Source of the DNA: CAVONV01 sp963697355
GTDB lineage: Bacteria > Acidobacteriota > Vicinamibacteria > Marinacidobacterales > DATDRI01
Assembly (NCBI GenBank): GCA_963697355.1
Contig: CAVONV010000012.1
Span: 1-64,000 of the forward strand
Reading direction: 5' to 3'
DNA: 64,000 nt
Shown here: one piece after another, positions 37,973-46,724 of the stretch
Layout: the number at the start of each line of letters is the position of its first letter
Numbering within the stretch: the stretch's first letter is position 1
Notes under the pieces: generated by a model
What the model was told of the DNA's origin: nothing
Databases searched by the model: none
Seen by the model: only the letters and a program-made list of their open reading frames with translations
Made by a program: the position numbers and the translations under genes

Positions 37973-39631
37973 ATGGAACAAGCCCATCAGCAAGTGGAAA
38001 GTGATCGTGCCACGGAGGGGCCGGTGGGTCGCCTCTCTAAGCGGACCATTGTCTGCTTGACTGCGATTATGTCCCTCGGCCTCGCAGTCCGATTGACGTA
38101 CTTGCTGACGGTGACCTCGAATCCTCATTTCATCTGGATGGATCCCGACAGCTATATGGAGGATGCTCGCGATCTGGCCGGGGATGGGGAAGGGTGGCAA
38201 TGGTCCTTTGAGGTCGTGAAGCACTCCGTGGAAGGGCGCAACTATACCCTGCCTCCGCTTTACCCCGTCTTTCTTTCCTTGTTCGCTCTGTTTCCGTCTT
38301 TTCCCTTTACGGCTCAAGTGGGACAAGTCCTGTTGGCGACGTTGGCCATCGCCATGGTCTTCGAGCTCGGCAGACAAACCCATTCCGTGAGAGCCGGGCT
38401 GATAGCTGCTGTCGTCTACGCACTCTGGCTGCCGAACGTCATCGCCGTCTGGTCGACGATGCAGGAGGCGCTGTATATCCCTCTCCTGCTCCTTGCCTTT
38501 GTCTTGTTGGCGCGCGCGGTGAATCGGGAGTCGGGCTGGCGCACCTTCGGGCTGGCGGGCATGGTCTTTGGGCTGGCGGCCCTCACGCGATCGATGCCGG
38601 TGTATTTCATGATGCCGGTCGGTTTGCTCTGCGTGGCGATTGCAAAGAACCGCGTGCTTGCGGCAGTGCGAGTGGCGGCTTTGTTTGGAGGATTTGCACT
38701 GGCGACGGTTCCCTATAGCGTTGCTCTGTCGTTTCATCTGGGCGAGCCGACCTTCATTGAGAACCATGGCGGACTCCGTATCATGGCCCGCTACGGAAGC
38801 GATTCGGGCCAAAGACCGGCAGGGCCCGTGAGTACAGCAAGAATCTTGGGCCAGGCGTTCCTCGAATCGCCGGTGGAGATGACAAAGGACTGGATGGGCA
38901 CCGCCAGATCCGTCTTTCATGTCAATGGCGGGCGATTGCTCCAGATCTATCTGGCTGCCAAGACCTATGCCGGTGCCATCATTTGGAAGATCGTGGCTCA
39001 TCTCGGCGTCGATCTCTTGTTCATCGCATGTATGGCCTTGGCCCCGTTCGGTCTCGTTGTTGCTCGATGCTGGCGGGTCACCACCCTGTTGGGGCTGTGG
39101 ATCGTGCTCAACATCACATTGACCACCCTATCGGGCTTCGGCGGAGCACGTCTGAGAGCACCCTTCGAGCCCCACATGATCGTGCTGGCAGGTGTTGTTT
39201 TGGCAGGTCACTACGAGCGTCGGAGCTCCGGTTGGTTAGCGTTGAGCTCAGTCTTGGCCCTGGTCTCGATGGTCACCGTCTTGCCACAGGTCCCGAGAAG
39301 TCTCCGAGCTCGAGCGGACTATGGCGTGAGTTGGACGGGGCCAACGCGGCCCAAAACCACGCCGATTGAGGGTCGGGTCGGCTTCAATCTCTTACCCGCC
39401 AAGGGTAGGGTCTCCTTTGTCGTGAGTCTACTGGATCCCGCAGTTCTACCTACGGTTATCGATATTGAGGTGCGCCTCAATGGCAGGCTCGCTGACGACA
39501 CCCAACTTGTGAGGCGAAGACGACGCTTCATCTACGAGTGGCCGGAACCACAGGTGGTCTTCGTCGAATTGACGGCAACGAGTTCCACGACCGAAGAGCC
39601 AGCGAGCTTGATCCTCAGACTAGGTCGCTGA
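37973..39631 (+). CDS. Polytopic GT39/PMT-like membrane glycosyltransferase
   Basis: A 552-residue protein with about ten membrane helices between residues 25 and 450 and a small soluble C-terminal beta domain (about 460-552). The first periplasmic loop has FIWMDPDSYMEDARDLA, with acidic residues at the expected catalytic position, and YTLPPLYPVFLSL, both standard in bacterial PMT_2-type proteins. A later loop holds GGARLRAPFEPHMIV, another frequent feature of the family. It probably transfers a lipid-linked sugar on the periplasmic face. Its stop faces that of the NAD-epimerase gene 50 bases away; its proximity to the glycan operon suggests, but does not show, a shared pathway. Confidence 0.75.
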   Translation: MEQAHQQVESDRATEGPVGRLSKRTIVCLTAIMSLGLAVRLTYLLTVTSNPHFIWMDPDSYMEDARDLAGDGEGWQWSFEVVKHSVEGRNYTLPPLYPVFLSLFALFPSFPFTAQVGQVLLATLAIAMVFELGRQTHSVRAGLIAAVVYALWLPNVIAVWSTMQEALYIPLLLLAFVLLARAVNRESGWRTFGLAGMVFGLAALTRSMPVYFMMPVGLLCVAIAKNRVLAAVRVAALFGGFALATVPYSVALSFHLGEPTFIENHGGLRIMARYGSDSGQRPAGPVSTARILGQAFLESPVEMTKDWMGTARSVFHVNGGRLLQIYLAAKTYAGAIIWKIVAHLGVDLLFIACMALAPFGLVVARCWRVTTLLGLWIVLNITLTTLSGFGGARLRAPFEPHMIVLAGVVLAGHYERRSSGWLALSSVLALVSMVTVLPQVPRSLRARADYGVSWTGPTRPKTTPIEGRVGFNLLPAKGRVSFVVSLLDPAVLPTVIDIEVRLNGRLADDTQLVRRRRRFIYEWPEPQVVFVELTATSSTTEEPASLILRLGR

Positions 39632-39681
39632 CACGCTACGGAGATTTCGATTCAGCCTGGCAGTGGGTGCCCGGACGGGCC

Positions 39682-40653
39682 TCAGATTGGCTCTCGAAGG
39701 TTTTGCCGGTAGAAATCCATGATGGTGGGATGGTCATCAAACCATTGGACGAGCTTGGAGAATCCCTCCTCGAATGAATAGCGAGGGCGCCAGCCGAGCG
39801 CGGACCGTATCTTGCGACTGTCTGCCACCCAGACATCGGTGTCCCACGTCCGGTTCGGCATGGATCCCCACTGCGGTACGTCTTTGATTCCCATTAATCG
39901 TCGGGCGACCTCCGCCACATCACGGATCGAGGTGGATACTCCCGTACCGAGGTTGTATACGGCCCCTTTCTCGCTCCCGTGGCGGCTTGCCGCGAGACAG
40001 TAGGCGTCGACAACGTCGTCAGCGTAGACGAAGTCTCGAGCCACTCTCGGATCGACGAGCGGGGGCAGTTTGCCCTCTTTCCCATAACGGATCAGAGTGG
40101 GAAACAGCCGAGTGGGCTCTTCGTAGGGTCCGAAAACAGAGTACAAGCGCAGGGTTGGAAGATGGACACCCGTTTCCTGTGCCCTGTATCGGCAGAACAT
40201 CGTTGAGGATGCTTTCGTGACGGCATATCGGCTGTTGGGCTCGAGCGGCTCTGTCTCCGAAGGTGGGTGGTCTTTGAAACCGTACTCCGAAGAAGAGCCG
40301 GTGTTGACGAACGACTCGAAGCCGGTCTCCAAGCAAGCCTCGACGAGATTGACGGTCCCTAGGATGTTGGTCTCGACCATCTGTTGCAGATCGGTTTGTG
40401 ACGGGTAGGCGCCATGGGTGGCTAGGTGAAATACCCATTCGGGACCGATGTCTTTCAAGACCTTTGAAAGAGACTCTTGGTCGGCCAAGCGAACCTCGTG
40501 CAGTTGAAGATCCGTAAGGATCGGCTCGATGCGCCACGGACGGTAGCCAGGCCGGACGAGAAGGTGGAGCTCGTGGCCATCATCGAGTAGGCGACGAGCA
40601 AGATTGGCTCCGACGAAGCCCGTGCCCCCCGTGAGGATCACCCGTTTGCCCAT
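39682..40653 (-). CDS. Extended-SDR NAD-dependent sugar epimerase/dehydratase
   Basis: A 323-residue extended short-chain dehydrogenase. The Rossmann motif GGTGFVGANL lies at residues 9-18, HLATHGAY at about 77, the catalytic tyrosine/lysine pair in YAVTKAS (Y143, K147), a serine-rich strand NTGSSSEYG just before it, and the substrate-side motifs ARDFVYADDV and YNLGTG. Members epimerise, dehydrate or reduce nucleotide sugars (UDP-, dTDP-, CDP-, GDP-linked). Being the last gene of a six-gene run that includes a split transketolase and a glycosyltransferase, it probably finishes a modified sugar. Exact donor cannot be read from sequence; CDP-paratose/abequose-type enzymes share this look. Confidence 0.85.
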   Translation of the reverse strand: MGKRVILTGGTGFVGANLARRLLDDGHELHLLVRPGYRPWRIEPILTDLQLHEVRLADQESLSKVLKDIGPEWVFHLATHGAYPSQTDLQQMVETNILGTVNLVEACLETGFESFVNTGSSSEYGFKDHPPSETEPLEPNSRYAVTKASSTMFCRYRAQETGVHLPTLRLYSVFGPYEEPTRLFPTLIRYGKEGKLPPLVDPRVARDFVYADDVVDAYCLAASRHGSEKGAVYNLGTGVSTSIRDVAEVARRLMGIKDVPQWGSMPNRTWDTDVWVADSRKIRSALGWRPRYSFEEGFSKLVQWFDDHPTIMDFYRQNLREPI

Positions 40654-40674
40654 CAGAGCCCGTCCGTTCTCCGA

Positions 40675-41598
40675 TCAGATGAAATTCGTGTAGTCGAAGA
40701 CGTCTAGATATTGCCAGGTCCGAGCGCGTATCGCATCGCGCTCTTCGGAGGTGAGCTCCATGGCGGTGGCGCGGTTGGCTTCAGGGGTGGCGGAACGGAT
40801 CGTTCCCCACGGATAGACCTCCTCGAGGACCGAACCGTTCCACGTAGGTGTCTTCAAAGATACTGCGGATTCCATGCCGAGTTTTTCACAAAGTGGTCCC
40901 AGAGCTTTCTGCGAGTCTTCGACCACGTCTTCCAGTCGAACGATGTGAACGCGTGTGGGACAAGTCCTTTGATGGAGAAGCGCATAGTATTGATTGAGGG
41001 TCCATCCTTGCATGTAGCTCGCAAGTGATAGAGGTACGGGCCGCTTCTTGGTGTCAGCATAAGCGGACCAGGGATTGCGAACCACGTGCAGAATATGCGA
41101 TTGAGGCAGGTCGTTCAGGATGGTCGGGGCGTCGACGACGACGATAGGGCTGTAGCCGACGTAGAGAACTTCTTTACCGGTCCGCCTGTAGTCCTTCCAC
41201 GCATCGAAGGTGGCGCGGAAAAACTTGGCGACGTTGTTAGCTCGTGAACGCCCCGCGTCGGCGATGTAGTGAACGTACCGGTCTCTGCGATCGTCGTCTG
41301 AGAGCTCCATCGGCATGTGGCGGAACTTGCTGACGTGAGGGGTTTTCGTACGAATCTTCAGTTCTTCATCGATGATCGCCTCGTAGTCCTCCTCTGGTGT
41401 GGCATCGAGAGCAAACACCGGCCACCGGTACTTGACGGGGAACATGGCCGACAGCGGATCGGCCACCAAGCGAGTGCCGAGCTGAGACTCGAAGGGATAA
41501 ACGAACATTTGAGGGTGCCCATCCAAGTGACGGTGGGTGACGTTGCCGCCATTCTCGTACATGGCGCTCAAGAGAAGGAATCGCATGTCTTGGCTCAT
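40675..41598 (-). CDS. Sulfotransferase-family protein
   Basis: A 307-residue protein starting at the ATG at 41598, which overlaps the DUF4915 stop (ATGA); the longer frame to 41910 runs inside that gene and is rejected. N-terminal LLSAMYENGGNVTHRHLDGHP and VYPFESQLGTR replace the classical 5'-phosphosulfate loop, and HVVRNPWSAYADTKKR, about 180 residues on, matches the 3'-phosphate-binding strand of PAPS sulfotransferases. Family members sulfate carbohydrate or lipid hydroxyls. In this operon the acceptor is probably the glycan made by the neighbours. The loop is not a perfect P-K-x-G-T-T-W match, so activity is inferred from family membership and context. Confidence 0.7.
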   Translation of the reverse strand: MSQDMRFLLLSAMYENGGNVTHRHLDGHPQMFVYPFESQLGTRLVADPLSAMFPVKYRWPVFALDATPEEDYEAIIDEELKIRTKTPHVSKFRHMPMELSDDDRRDRYVHYIADAGRSRANNVAKFFRATFDAWKDYRRTGKEVLYVGYSPIVVVDAPTILNDLPQSHILHVVRNPWSAYADTKKRPVPLSLASYMQGWTLNQYYALLHQRTCPTRVHIVRLEDVVEDSQKALGPLCEKLGMESAVSLKTPTWNGSVLEEVYPWGTIRSATPEANRATAMELTSEERDAIRARTWQYLDVFDYTNFI

Positions 41599-42797
41599 TG
41601 ATTGCTCCCGGAAGGTCCTGTCGCGTAGGCATAGAACAGTTTTTTGATGCGAGACGATGTGGAATGCGTCTTGGCTGTGAAAGGGAAACCTGTGATTTTG
41701 TTGCGTGGTGCCCAGTCCAGACCAAAAATCTGATTTCCATACGGCCAGACGATGCTTCCGACGGTTTCCCCGGATGGTGTATCGATGATATGCACGCCGC
41801 ATACGCTCGCATCGACGTCGAGTCCGGGGGCATATCGGCGAAAGCGAGGGATCACACGTGACGTACCGACGAATCCCAACTTGCCTCGGAAACACAATCC
41901 GCGCGTCCAACCCGGTAGAGCGATGACGGTCTCGAGCCCACCTTTTCTGACTATACCCAGCTCACCATAGCCGCTGTTGGCGACCCAGAGTGTCTTGCCC
42001 TTGAGCCGAGCCGAATGAGGTCGCGTTAGGCCGTACGCCATCGGTTCCCTGGTGGACCCATCGAAAATCACTCCACGTCGATCGATAGGGAAGTTTCGGT
42101 GCCCCGGACGGCGGCTCGAGATGTTCTGGGCGGAGGCGGAGAAGTACGAGCTCGCCACGTCGGAACCGGCCGCAATGGAGTTGAGCTGGATGTGGTTTTG
42201 CTCGAAAACGGGTCCTTTGGATGTTTCTATGCAACGAGGCCACCACACTCGCTCGAAGCTTCCATCATCGTCGAGGCGCACGACGGCGTTTTGGCCGACT
42301 GCATTGCCATGAAGCACGCCTCCAACTAGAGCCAGATCGTGGAGGTACAGACTTCCTGGGTAAAAGCGCGTCCGAACCGGTACCAGAGGACGACCTGTCG
42401 GTTGTTCAATCCGAATATCTGCGCGGGGGGTGACGCCCGTCACCGGCTTGAAGTCAACGATCTGGTTGGGATTGCGCGTACTCGCAATGTGAACAAGGTT
42501 ACGTTTTCGGTCGACCACCACGCCCGACGGATGGGGAAGCGGCATATGGGTGACAAGCGGTCTTCCATTGTGGATGGTGAAGGCCATGACCAGATGCTCG
42601 TACTCACGCGTCACCAAAAGCGTCATACGACCGGCCTCGAGGATGTCCCACCAAGCCCCGCGCACCTTGAAGTCGAGTAGCTTCGGATCGATGTCTCCGG
42701 CTTCGGCCCATTGGCTTGCGATTTGGGCCGGGTCACGCCACTCGGCGTTGTGACTCTTCCAAAGGCTGTCGAGCTCCCGCCGAGATGGTGTTTTCAC
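41595..42797 (-). CDS. DUF4915 / TIGR03032-type protein
   Basis: A 400-residue cytoplasmic protein with no signal peptide. Key stretches are LLVTREYEHLVMAF, PHPSGVVVDRKRN, YPGSLYLHDLALVGG, HGNAVGQNAVV, NSIAAGSDVASSYFSAS, TRPHSARLKGKTLWVANSGYGE and VWPYGNQIFGLDW, which together mark the TIGR03032/DUF4915 family: a six-bladed propeller-like protein found beside glycosyl- and sulfotransferases in polysaccharide clusters. Biochemistry is unknown. It overlaps both neighbours by four bases (ATGA), so its product is made in step with the GT2 and sulfotransferase, consistent with a complex. Confidence 0.75.
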   Translation of the reverse strand: MKTPSRRELDSLWKSHNAEWRDPAQIASQWAEAGDIDPKLLDFKVRGAWWDILEAGRMTLLVTREYEHLVMAFTIHNGRPLVTHMPLPHPSGVVVDRKRNLVHIASTRNPNQIVDFKPVTGVTPRADIRIEQPTGRPLVPVRTRFYPGSLYLHDLALVGGVLHGNAVGQNAVVRLDDDGSFERVWWPRCIETSKGPVFEQNHIQLNSIAAGSDVASSYFSASAQNISSRRPGHRNFPIDRRGVIFDGSTREPMAYGLTRPHSARLKGKTLWVANSGYGELGIVRKGGLETVIALPGWTRGLCFRGKLGFVGTSRVIPRFRRYAPGLDVDASVCGVHIIDTPSGETVGSIVWPYGNQIFGLDWAPRNKITGFPFTAKTHSTSSRIKKLFYAYATGPSGSNQ

Positions 42798-43492
42798 GGA
42801 CTGTCGCTCCGCATCGTTCGCCAGAGCTCGTAGGCACCCCAGTACATTTTGAGCGCCGAGAGGTAGCTCGTCGTCGAGGTCCCCCCGTGCCTGAGATTGG
42901 AGAAGATCGGCACTTCGAGGACAGGATATCCCTCACGTCGACAAAGCGCATTGAACTCGGCATCGATCAAATCGTCTTGACGAGTTAGAGATAGAAGTTT
43001 GTCGAAGCAGCGGGGGAACACTTTCGGCGTGCCGTTGATGTCCCAATAAGACAAGTCGAAGAGGGCCCGACATTCCAAGTTGTACATGAGTGAGCCCAAT
43101 CGCCGGCGCCAATTATCGCGTATCTTCCGGTTGGCTTTGACGACGACGTTCGGGTGGACCGTAGCGTAGAGGATAATCAACGATAGGTCCTTCGCGTGTG
43201 TGCGCGCAAAATTGGTGTAGCACAGTAGGTCTCCCTTGGCCGCCTCGAGTCCGAGCAAGACCGCAAGTCCCCATCCACCTTGTTCGGTGTGGATCACATT
43301 AACCGACTCGTAACGCTCGGCCAGTTCTTTGCTGACTTCCAGTGAGCGGTCTCTACATGCGTTGACCACGAGAAGAACTTCGTGGGGCGTGGGAACGTTG
43401 ACGAGAGCGGACTCGTACTCCGCCAACACCGCCGGAATGTGATCGGCCTGGTTGTGGACCGGCAGAATGATGGAGACTAGAGAGTAGGTCAT
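42794..43492 (-). CDS. GT2-family glycosyltransferase
   Basis: A 232-residue glycosyltransferase, GT-A fold. VSIILPVHNQADHI opens the domain, EVLLVVNACRDRS carries the nucleotide-binding strand, and GDLLCYTNFA takes the place of the DxD metal motif (usual 'D-x-D' is C-Y-T-N here), which is atypical. RHGGTSTTSYLSALKMY ends the domain. It is shorter than a full GT2 with membrane tail, and probably acts as a dolichyl-phosphate-mannose-synthase-like soluble enzyme. It overlaps DUF4915 by four bases and is four bases from the transketolase subunit upstream. Donor sugar unknown; the altered DxD deserves attention. Confidence 0.8.
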   Translation of the reverse strand: MTYSLVSIILPVHNQADHIPAVLAEYESALVNVPTPHEVLLVVNACRDRSLEVSKELAERYESVNVIHTEQGGWGLAVLLGLEAAKGDLLCYTNFARTHAKDLSLIILYATVHPNVVVKANRKIRDNWRRRLGSLMYNLECRALFDLSYWDINGTPKVFPRCFDKLLSLTRQDDLIDAEFNALCRREGYPVLEVPIFSNLRHGGTSTTSYLSALKMYWGAYELWRTMRSDSP

Positions 43493-43496
43493 ATCT

Positions 43497-44417
43497 TCAT
43501 TCGGCGAGCGCTTGCTTCACGGTCTCGACCAAGACGGCGCGGGACAGTCCCTCACGATGTTCGAGGTATCCTTGTCCTCCCGTCAGGGAGCTCGGCTTTC
43601 CTTTGACCCCGCAGCGTATCAACCGACAACCGAGACCACGTTCGGCAATGACTTCAGAAACCCACGAACCAAGGCCTCCAGTGACGTAGTGTGCTTCCAC
43701 GCTCAACACCAGCCGATAGCCGGTGAGCGTTCTTGCAAGTTGCTCCGAGGGCGCAGGATTGAGGCTTGCCACCACCATCGCCGCGCATGTAATGCCCGAA
43801 GAAGACAACATGTCGGCGGCATCAGCTACTTCCCGGGCAATACCGCCCGTCGCCACGATGACAACGTCCTTACCTTCACGGATGAGTTGAGCTTCGCCGA
43901 GCTCGAAACGGCCGCCGAGACCGGGAACGGTGTTTCGATCGTCTTTGCCCAAACGATAGTAGACCGGTCCGGGGAGATCCCAACTTTTCAGGAGGGCCGT
44001 TCTCGCCTGCTCGTGATCCGCGGGAGCTATCAGCGTGAGACCCGGTTGTAGGCGCATGACACCGATGTCCTCGAGCGCATGATGAGAAGGCCCGGCGGGT
44101 CCGTATTCGAATCCGCCGCCCACGCCAATGATCCGAACCGGCAGTTGGTGCAGAACCGGGCCGTTGCGGATGAACTCATACGCACGAAGTGAGGCAAAAG
44201 TGCCTATGGAGTATACGAAAGGAAGGAATCCTGCTTCAGACAGCCCGGTAGCCAGACCCACCATGTTTTGTTCGGCGACGCCTACGTTATAGAACCGGTC
44301 GGGGTGTTTTTCGACGAAAGGGTCTAGGGCCTTGTAGCCGAGATCACCCGTCAAGAGAAGTACGCGCGGGTCTCGCGACGCGAGAGCCGCCAAACCCTCT
44401 GCGAAGGCTCTTCTCAA
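43497..44417 (-). CDS. Transketolase C-terminal (E1-beta-like) subunit
   Basis: A 306-residue protein with the pyrimidine-binding and C-terminal domains of transketolase/DXS: LLTGDLGYKALDPF, FYNVGVAEQNMVGLA (with the catalytic glutamate of TPP enzymes in VAEQN), PFVYSIGTFASLRAYE, GPSHHALEDIGVM and LRPGLTLIAPADHEQ-like sequence, then GARVVLSVEAH-like strands. It is encoded immediately after the N-terminal subunit with a four-base ATGA overlap, so the two form one heteromeric TPP enzyme. Full transketolase would be about 620-660 residues in a single chain. In glycan clusters such split enzymes attach or move two-carbon ketol units on sugars. Confidence 0.85.
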   Translation of the reverse strand: MRRAFAEGLAALASRDPRVLLLTGDLGYKALDPFVEKHPDRFYNVGVAEQNMVGLATGLSEAGFLPFVYSIGTFASLRAYEFIRNGPVLHQLPVRIIGVGGGFEYGPAGPSHHALEDIGVMRLQPGLTLIAPADHEQARTALLKSWDLPGPVYYRLGKDDRNTVPGLGGRFELGEAQLIREGKDVVIVATGGIAREVADAADMLSSSGITCAAMVVASLNPAPSEQLARTLTGYRLVLSVEAHYVTGGLGSWVSEVIAERGLGCRLIRCGVKGKPSSLTGGQGYLEHREGLSRAVLVETVKQALAE

Positions 44418-45289
44418 TCCGCCACCCCGATCTCGGCAAGCGCCTGGCGGTACTCATCCTCGGTCATCGGCCAGTAGTGCCACTTGATCTTGTTTTCCAT
44501 GTACGAAACACCTTTGCCGAAAACGGTGCGTGCGATGAGAACATGCGGTGGACCGGTCTTTGTGTCAAGGGAGGAGACGGTCCGTTTCAATTCTTCGATG
44601 TCGTGTCCGTCGACGATGCGCACATCCCAGCCGAATGCTCTCCAGCGTTTCTCCATCGGAGAAAGGGACAAGACCTCGTCCGTATACCCAAGTGCCTGTT
44701 GTCCATTGAGATCCATGATGGCGATGAGGTTGGCGAGCCCGTGGTGGGCGGAGAACATCACGGCCTCCCAGAGCGCACCTTCGTTGCACTCGGCGTCGCT
44801 TACCAGGGTGAAGACGCGGCGCGAGGAGCCTTGAAGCCTAGCGCCCAATGCCGAGCCGGCGCCGATTGACAAGCCGTGGCCGAGCGATCCGGTGGAAAAA
44901 TCGATACCTTTGAGATCGCGTTCTGGGTGTACGCCCAACAGGCTGCCGTCGGCACAGTAAGTGTCGAGATCCTCGTCCGTGATCCATCCTCTCAACCGAA
45001 GTGCGGCATAGAGCGCCAGTGCCGCGTGCCCTTTCGACAAAATGAAGCGATCTCTGTCGGTATCCTCCGGGTCGGCGACTTGCAGGATGCCTCCATAGAG
45101 AGCAGCGATGATGTCGGCGACAGACAGCGCGGAGCCGATGTGCCCCACGTCGGCGCGTCTGGACTGCTCCAGGACGATACGTCTGATTTCACGTGGAGAT
45201 AGTTCGTCGTTCACGGGCGATGATGGTAGTTCGAGGCGATGTCTCAGCGCAAGCTCTCGAAGTCTTCCTCCGCTCTGACCGGCTTTCAC
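44414..45289 (-). CDS. Transketolase N-terminal (TPP-binding) subunit
   Basis: A 291-residue subunit from a GTG at 45289, only 18 bases after the upstream propeller stop; an internal GTG at about residue 26 is an alternative. TPP and metal binding are visible in LSKGHAALALYAALR, GSLGHGLSIGAGSALGAR, VSDAECNEGALWEAVMFS and ANLIAIMDLNGQQ, the last two forming the GDG-x-NN-type motif. HDIEELKRTVSSL and KGVSYMENKIKWHY close the domain. The partner at 43497-44417 completes the enzyme. The reaction is ketol transfer; because the pair sits with a GT2, epimerase and sulfotransferase rather than in central metabolism, I infer a role in building an unusual sugar. Confidence 0.85.
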   Translation of the reverse strand: MKAGQSGGRLRELALRHRLELPSSPVNDELSPREIRRIVLEQSRRADVGHIGSALSVADIIAALYGGILQVADPEDTDRDRFILSKGHAALALYAALRLRGWITDEDLDTYCADGSLLGVHPERDLKGIDFSTGSLGHGLSIGAGSALGARLQGSSRRVFTLVSDAECNEGALWEAVMFSAHHGLANLIAIMDLNGQQALGYTDEVLSLSPMEKRWRAFGWDVRIVDGHDIEELKRTVSSLDTKTGPPHVLIARTVFGKGVSYMENKIKWHYWPMTEDEYRQALAEIGVAD

Positions 45290-45307
45290 ACGGGTGGACC
45301 AAACGGT

Positions 45308-46630
45308 TCAATGTCCTATGCAGAATAGATGGGTGTCCGAACGTATGAAGATCTGTCCTTTGGAAACCGCGGGTGACGCTACGGTGCGCTCCTCCAATGG
45401 GTTTCGGGCCAGAATGTGAGGCTCCCGCCCGGGGCGAAGTACAACCGTTTCACCACTTTCGTTCAGAAGATAGATCTTTCCATCCGCGACTAAGGGTGAT
45501 GCCGTGTAGATGCCGCCTATCCTCTCTTGCCAGACCTTTTTTCCCGTGGCGCCGTCGGTGCAGGTCACAATGCCGTTCCCGTTTGCCATATAGACCAGTC
45601 CGTCGTGGAAGATCAAAGAGGACACATAGGGGGCGCCGGTGGGAATGCGCCAGATGATGTGAGTTTTCGACACGTCGCCGCGGCCGCCGACCTTGAGGGC
45701 CATGTAGGGACCGCTCCGATAGCCGCGGCTCATGTACAAGACTCCGTTCTCATAAGCGGGTGCGGGTAGAGCATAGCGTTGGGGCTCTCCGGCAAACCAG
45801 AGAAGCTCTCCGGTCGTCGGATTGTAGGCGGTGACTCTATCGGTGGAGTTCACAATCAGCTCATCCCCGTCGGGATTTCGAACGACGAGAGGCGTACTGA
45901 ACGAAGTCACACCCTTTTCGCGGTCGACTCTCCACTTCTGCTGACCGGTTCGTTTGTCGACCGCCAAAAGGTAGGAGGCGGGTCGGTGATAGCACTGGAG
46001 GATGAGGAGGTCCTCGTATAGAGTCGGAGAGCTTCCGTGCCCCCAACTGATATCGAAAGGAGAGATCTCCTTACCGAGATGTCGTTTCCAGACCAGCTTC
46101 CCAGTGAGGTCCAGAGCTACGAGCTGGCCGGTGGCAAACCAAGCGTAGACATGCTCCCCGTCGGTCGCGGCGCTCGGACTCGCCATGTTGTGTTTACTAT
46201 GGACCTCGGGGAATTGACCTTCCGCTTCGAGCCGATAGTCCCAAAGGAGACGGCCGTCTGCACGGTGAAAGGCTTCTACGAGGAAAACCACCTTGCCGTC
46301 GTCAGATTCGGCATCTCCGCCACCGAGCGGCTTCTCGTCGGCCACACCCTCGTTTCGCGCCAGCGTAGGATGCGACCCGCTTCTCAGAACCCCTCTTCCG
46401 ATTTGGGACGTGACGAAGATCCGATCCTCCCACACGATGGGCGACGAGACGCCGAGCCCTCCCAAATTGGCTTTCCAAGAGATGTTCTCGTCGGGACTCC
46501 ACCTGTCGGGAATTCCCTCCTCTTTGGAGACACCCGTACCGTGGGGGCCCCGCCACTGGGGCCAGTTCTCGCCGAGAAGCGCCGCGGTAAGTAGGAAGTG
46601 AAAGATCGCGAAGGCTACGGAGACACGCAT
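45308..46630 (-). CDS. Secreted PQQ-like beta-propeller protein upstream of the glycan operon
   Basis: A 440-residue propeller from the ATG at 46630 (ribosome site GGGAGGG), with signal peptide MRVSVAFAIFHFLLTAALLG and entry motif NWPQWRGPHGTGVS. Blades include ADGRLLWDYRL, LTGKLVWKRH, RTGQQKWRVD, TTGELLWFAG and ATGKKVWQER; DAESDDGKVVFLVEAF is a loop insert. It ends 18 bases before the transketolase GTG start, which implies that it is the first gene of, or reads into, the glycan operon. Among the window's propellers it is the only one with such intimate linkage to cytoplasmic biosynthesis genes. Function unknown. Confidence 0.87.
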   Translation of the reverse strand: MRVSVAFAIFHFLLTAALLGENWPQWRGPHGTGVSKEEGIPDRWSPDENISWKANLGGLGVSSPIVWEDRIFVTSQIGRGVLRSGSHPTLARNEGVADEKPLGGGDAESDDGKVVFLVEAFHRADGRLLWDYRLEAEGQFPEVHSKHNMASPSAATDGEHVYAWFATGQLVALDLTGKLVWKRHLGKEISPFDISWGHGSSPTLYEDLLILQCYHRPASYLLAVDKRTGQQKWRVDREKGVTSFSTPLVVRNPDGDELIVNSTDRVTAYNPTTGELLWFAGEPQRYALPAPAYENGVLYMSRGYRSGPYMALKVGGRGDVSKTHIIWRIPTGAPYVSSLIFHDGLVYMANGNGIVTCTDGATGKKVWQERIGGIYTASPLVADGKIYLLNESGETVVLRPGREPHILARNPLEERTVASPAVSKGQIFIRSDTHLFCIGH

Positions 46631-46724
46631 GCAAACCCTCCCTTTGTGGTTCCTCTGTAAGGACAAAGGAAGAGTCTATTTTATCGTCGGGGAGGTCTTC
46701 AAACGATCATTCCGAAGCGTTGAG

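Noticed and set aside
37856..39001. Long minus-strand frame of 381 residues opposite the GT39-like gene
   Set aside because: Arginine/histidine-rich composition without domains; it is the antisense shadow of the hydrophobic gene at 37973-39631.
41599..41910. Extended start for the sulfotransferase
   Set aside because: The extension lies within the DUF4915 gene in another frame; the ATGA-overlap start at 41598 is typical for this operon.
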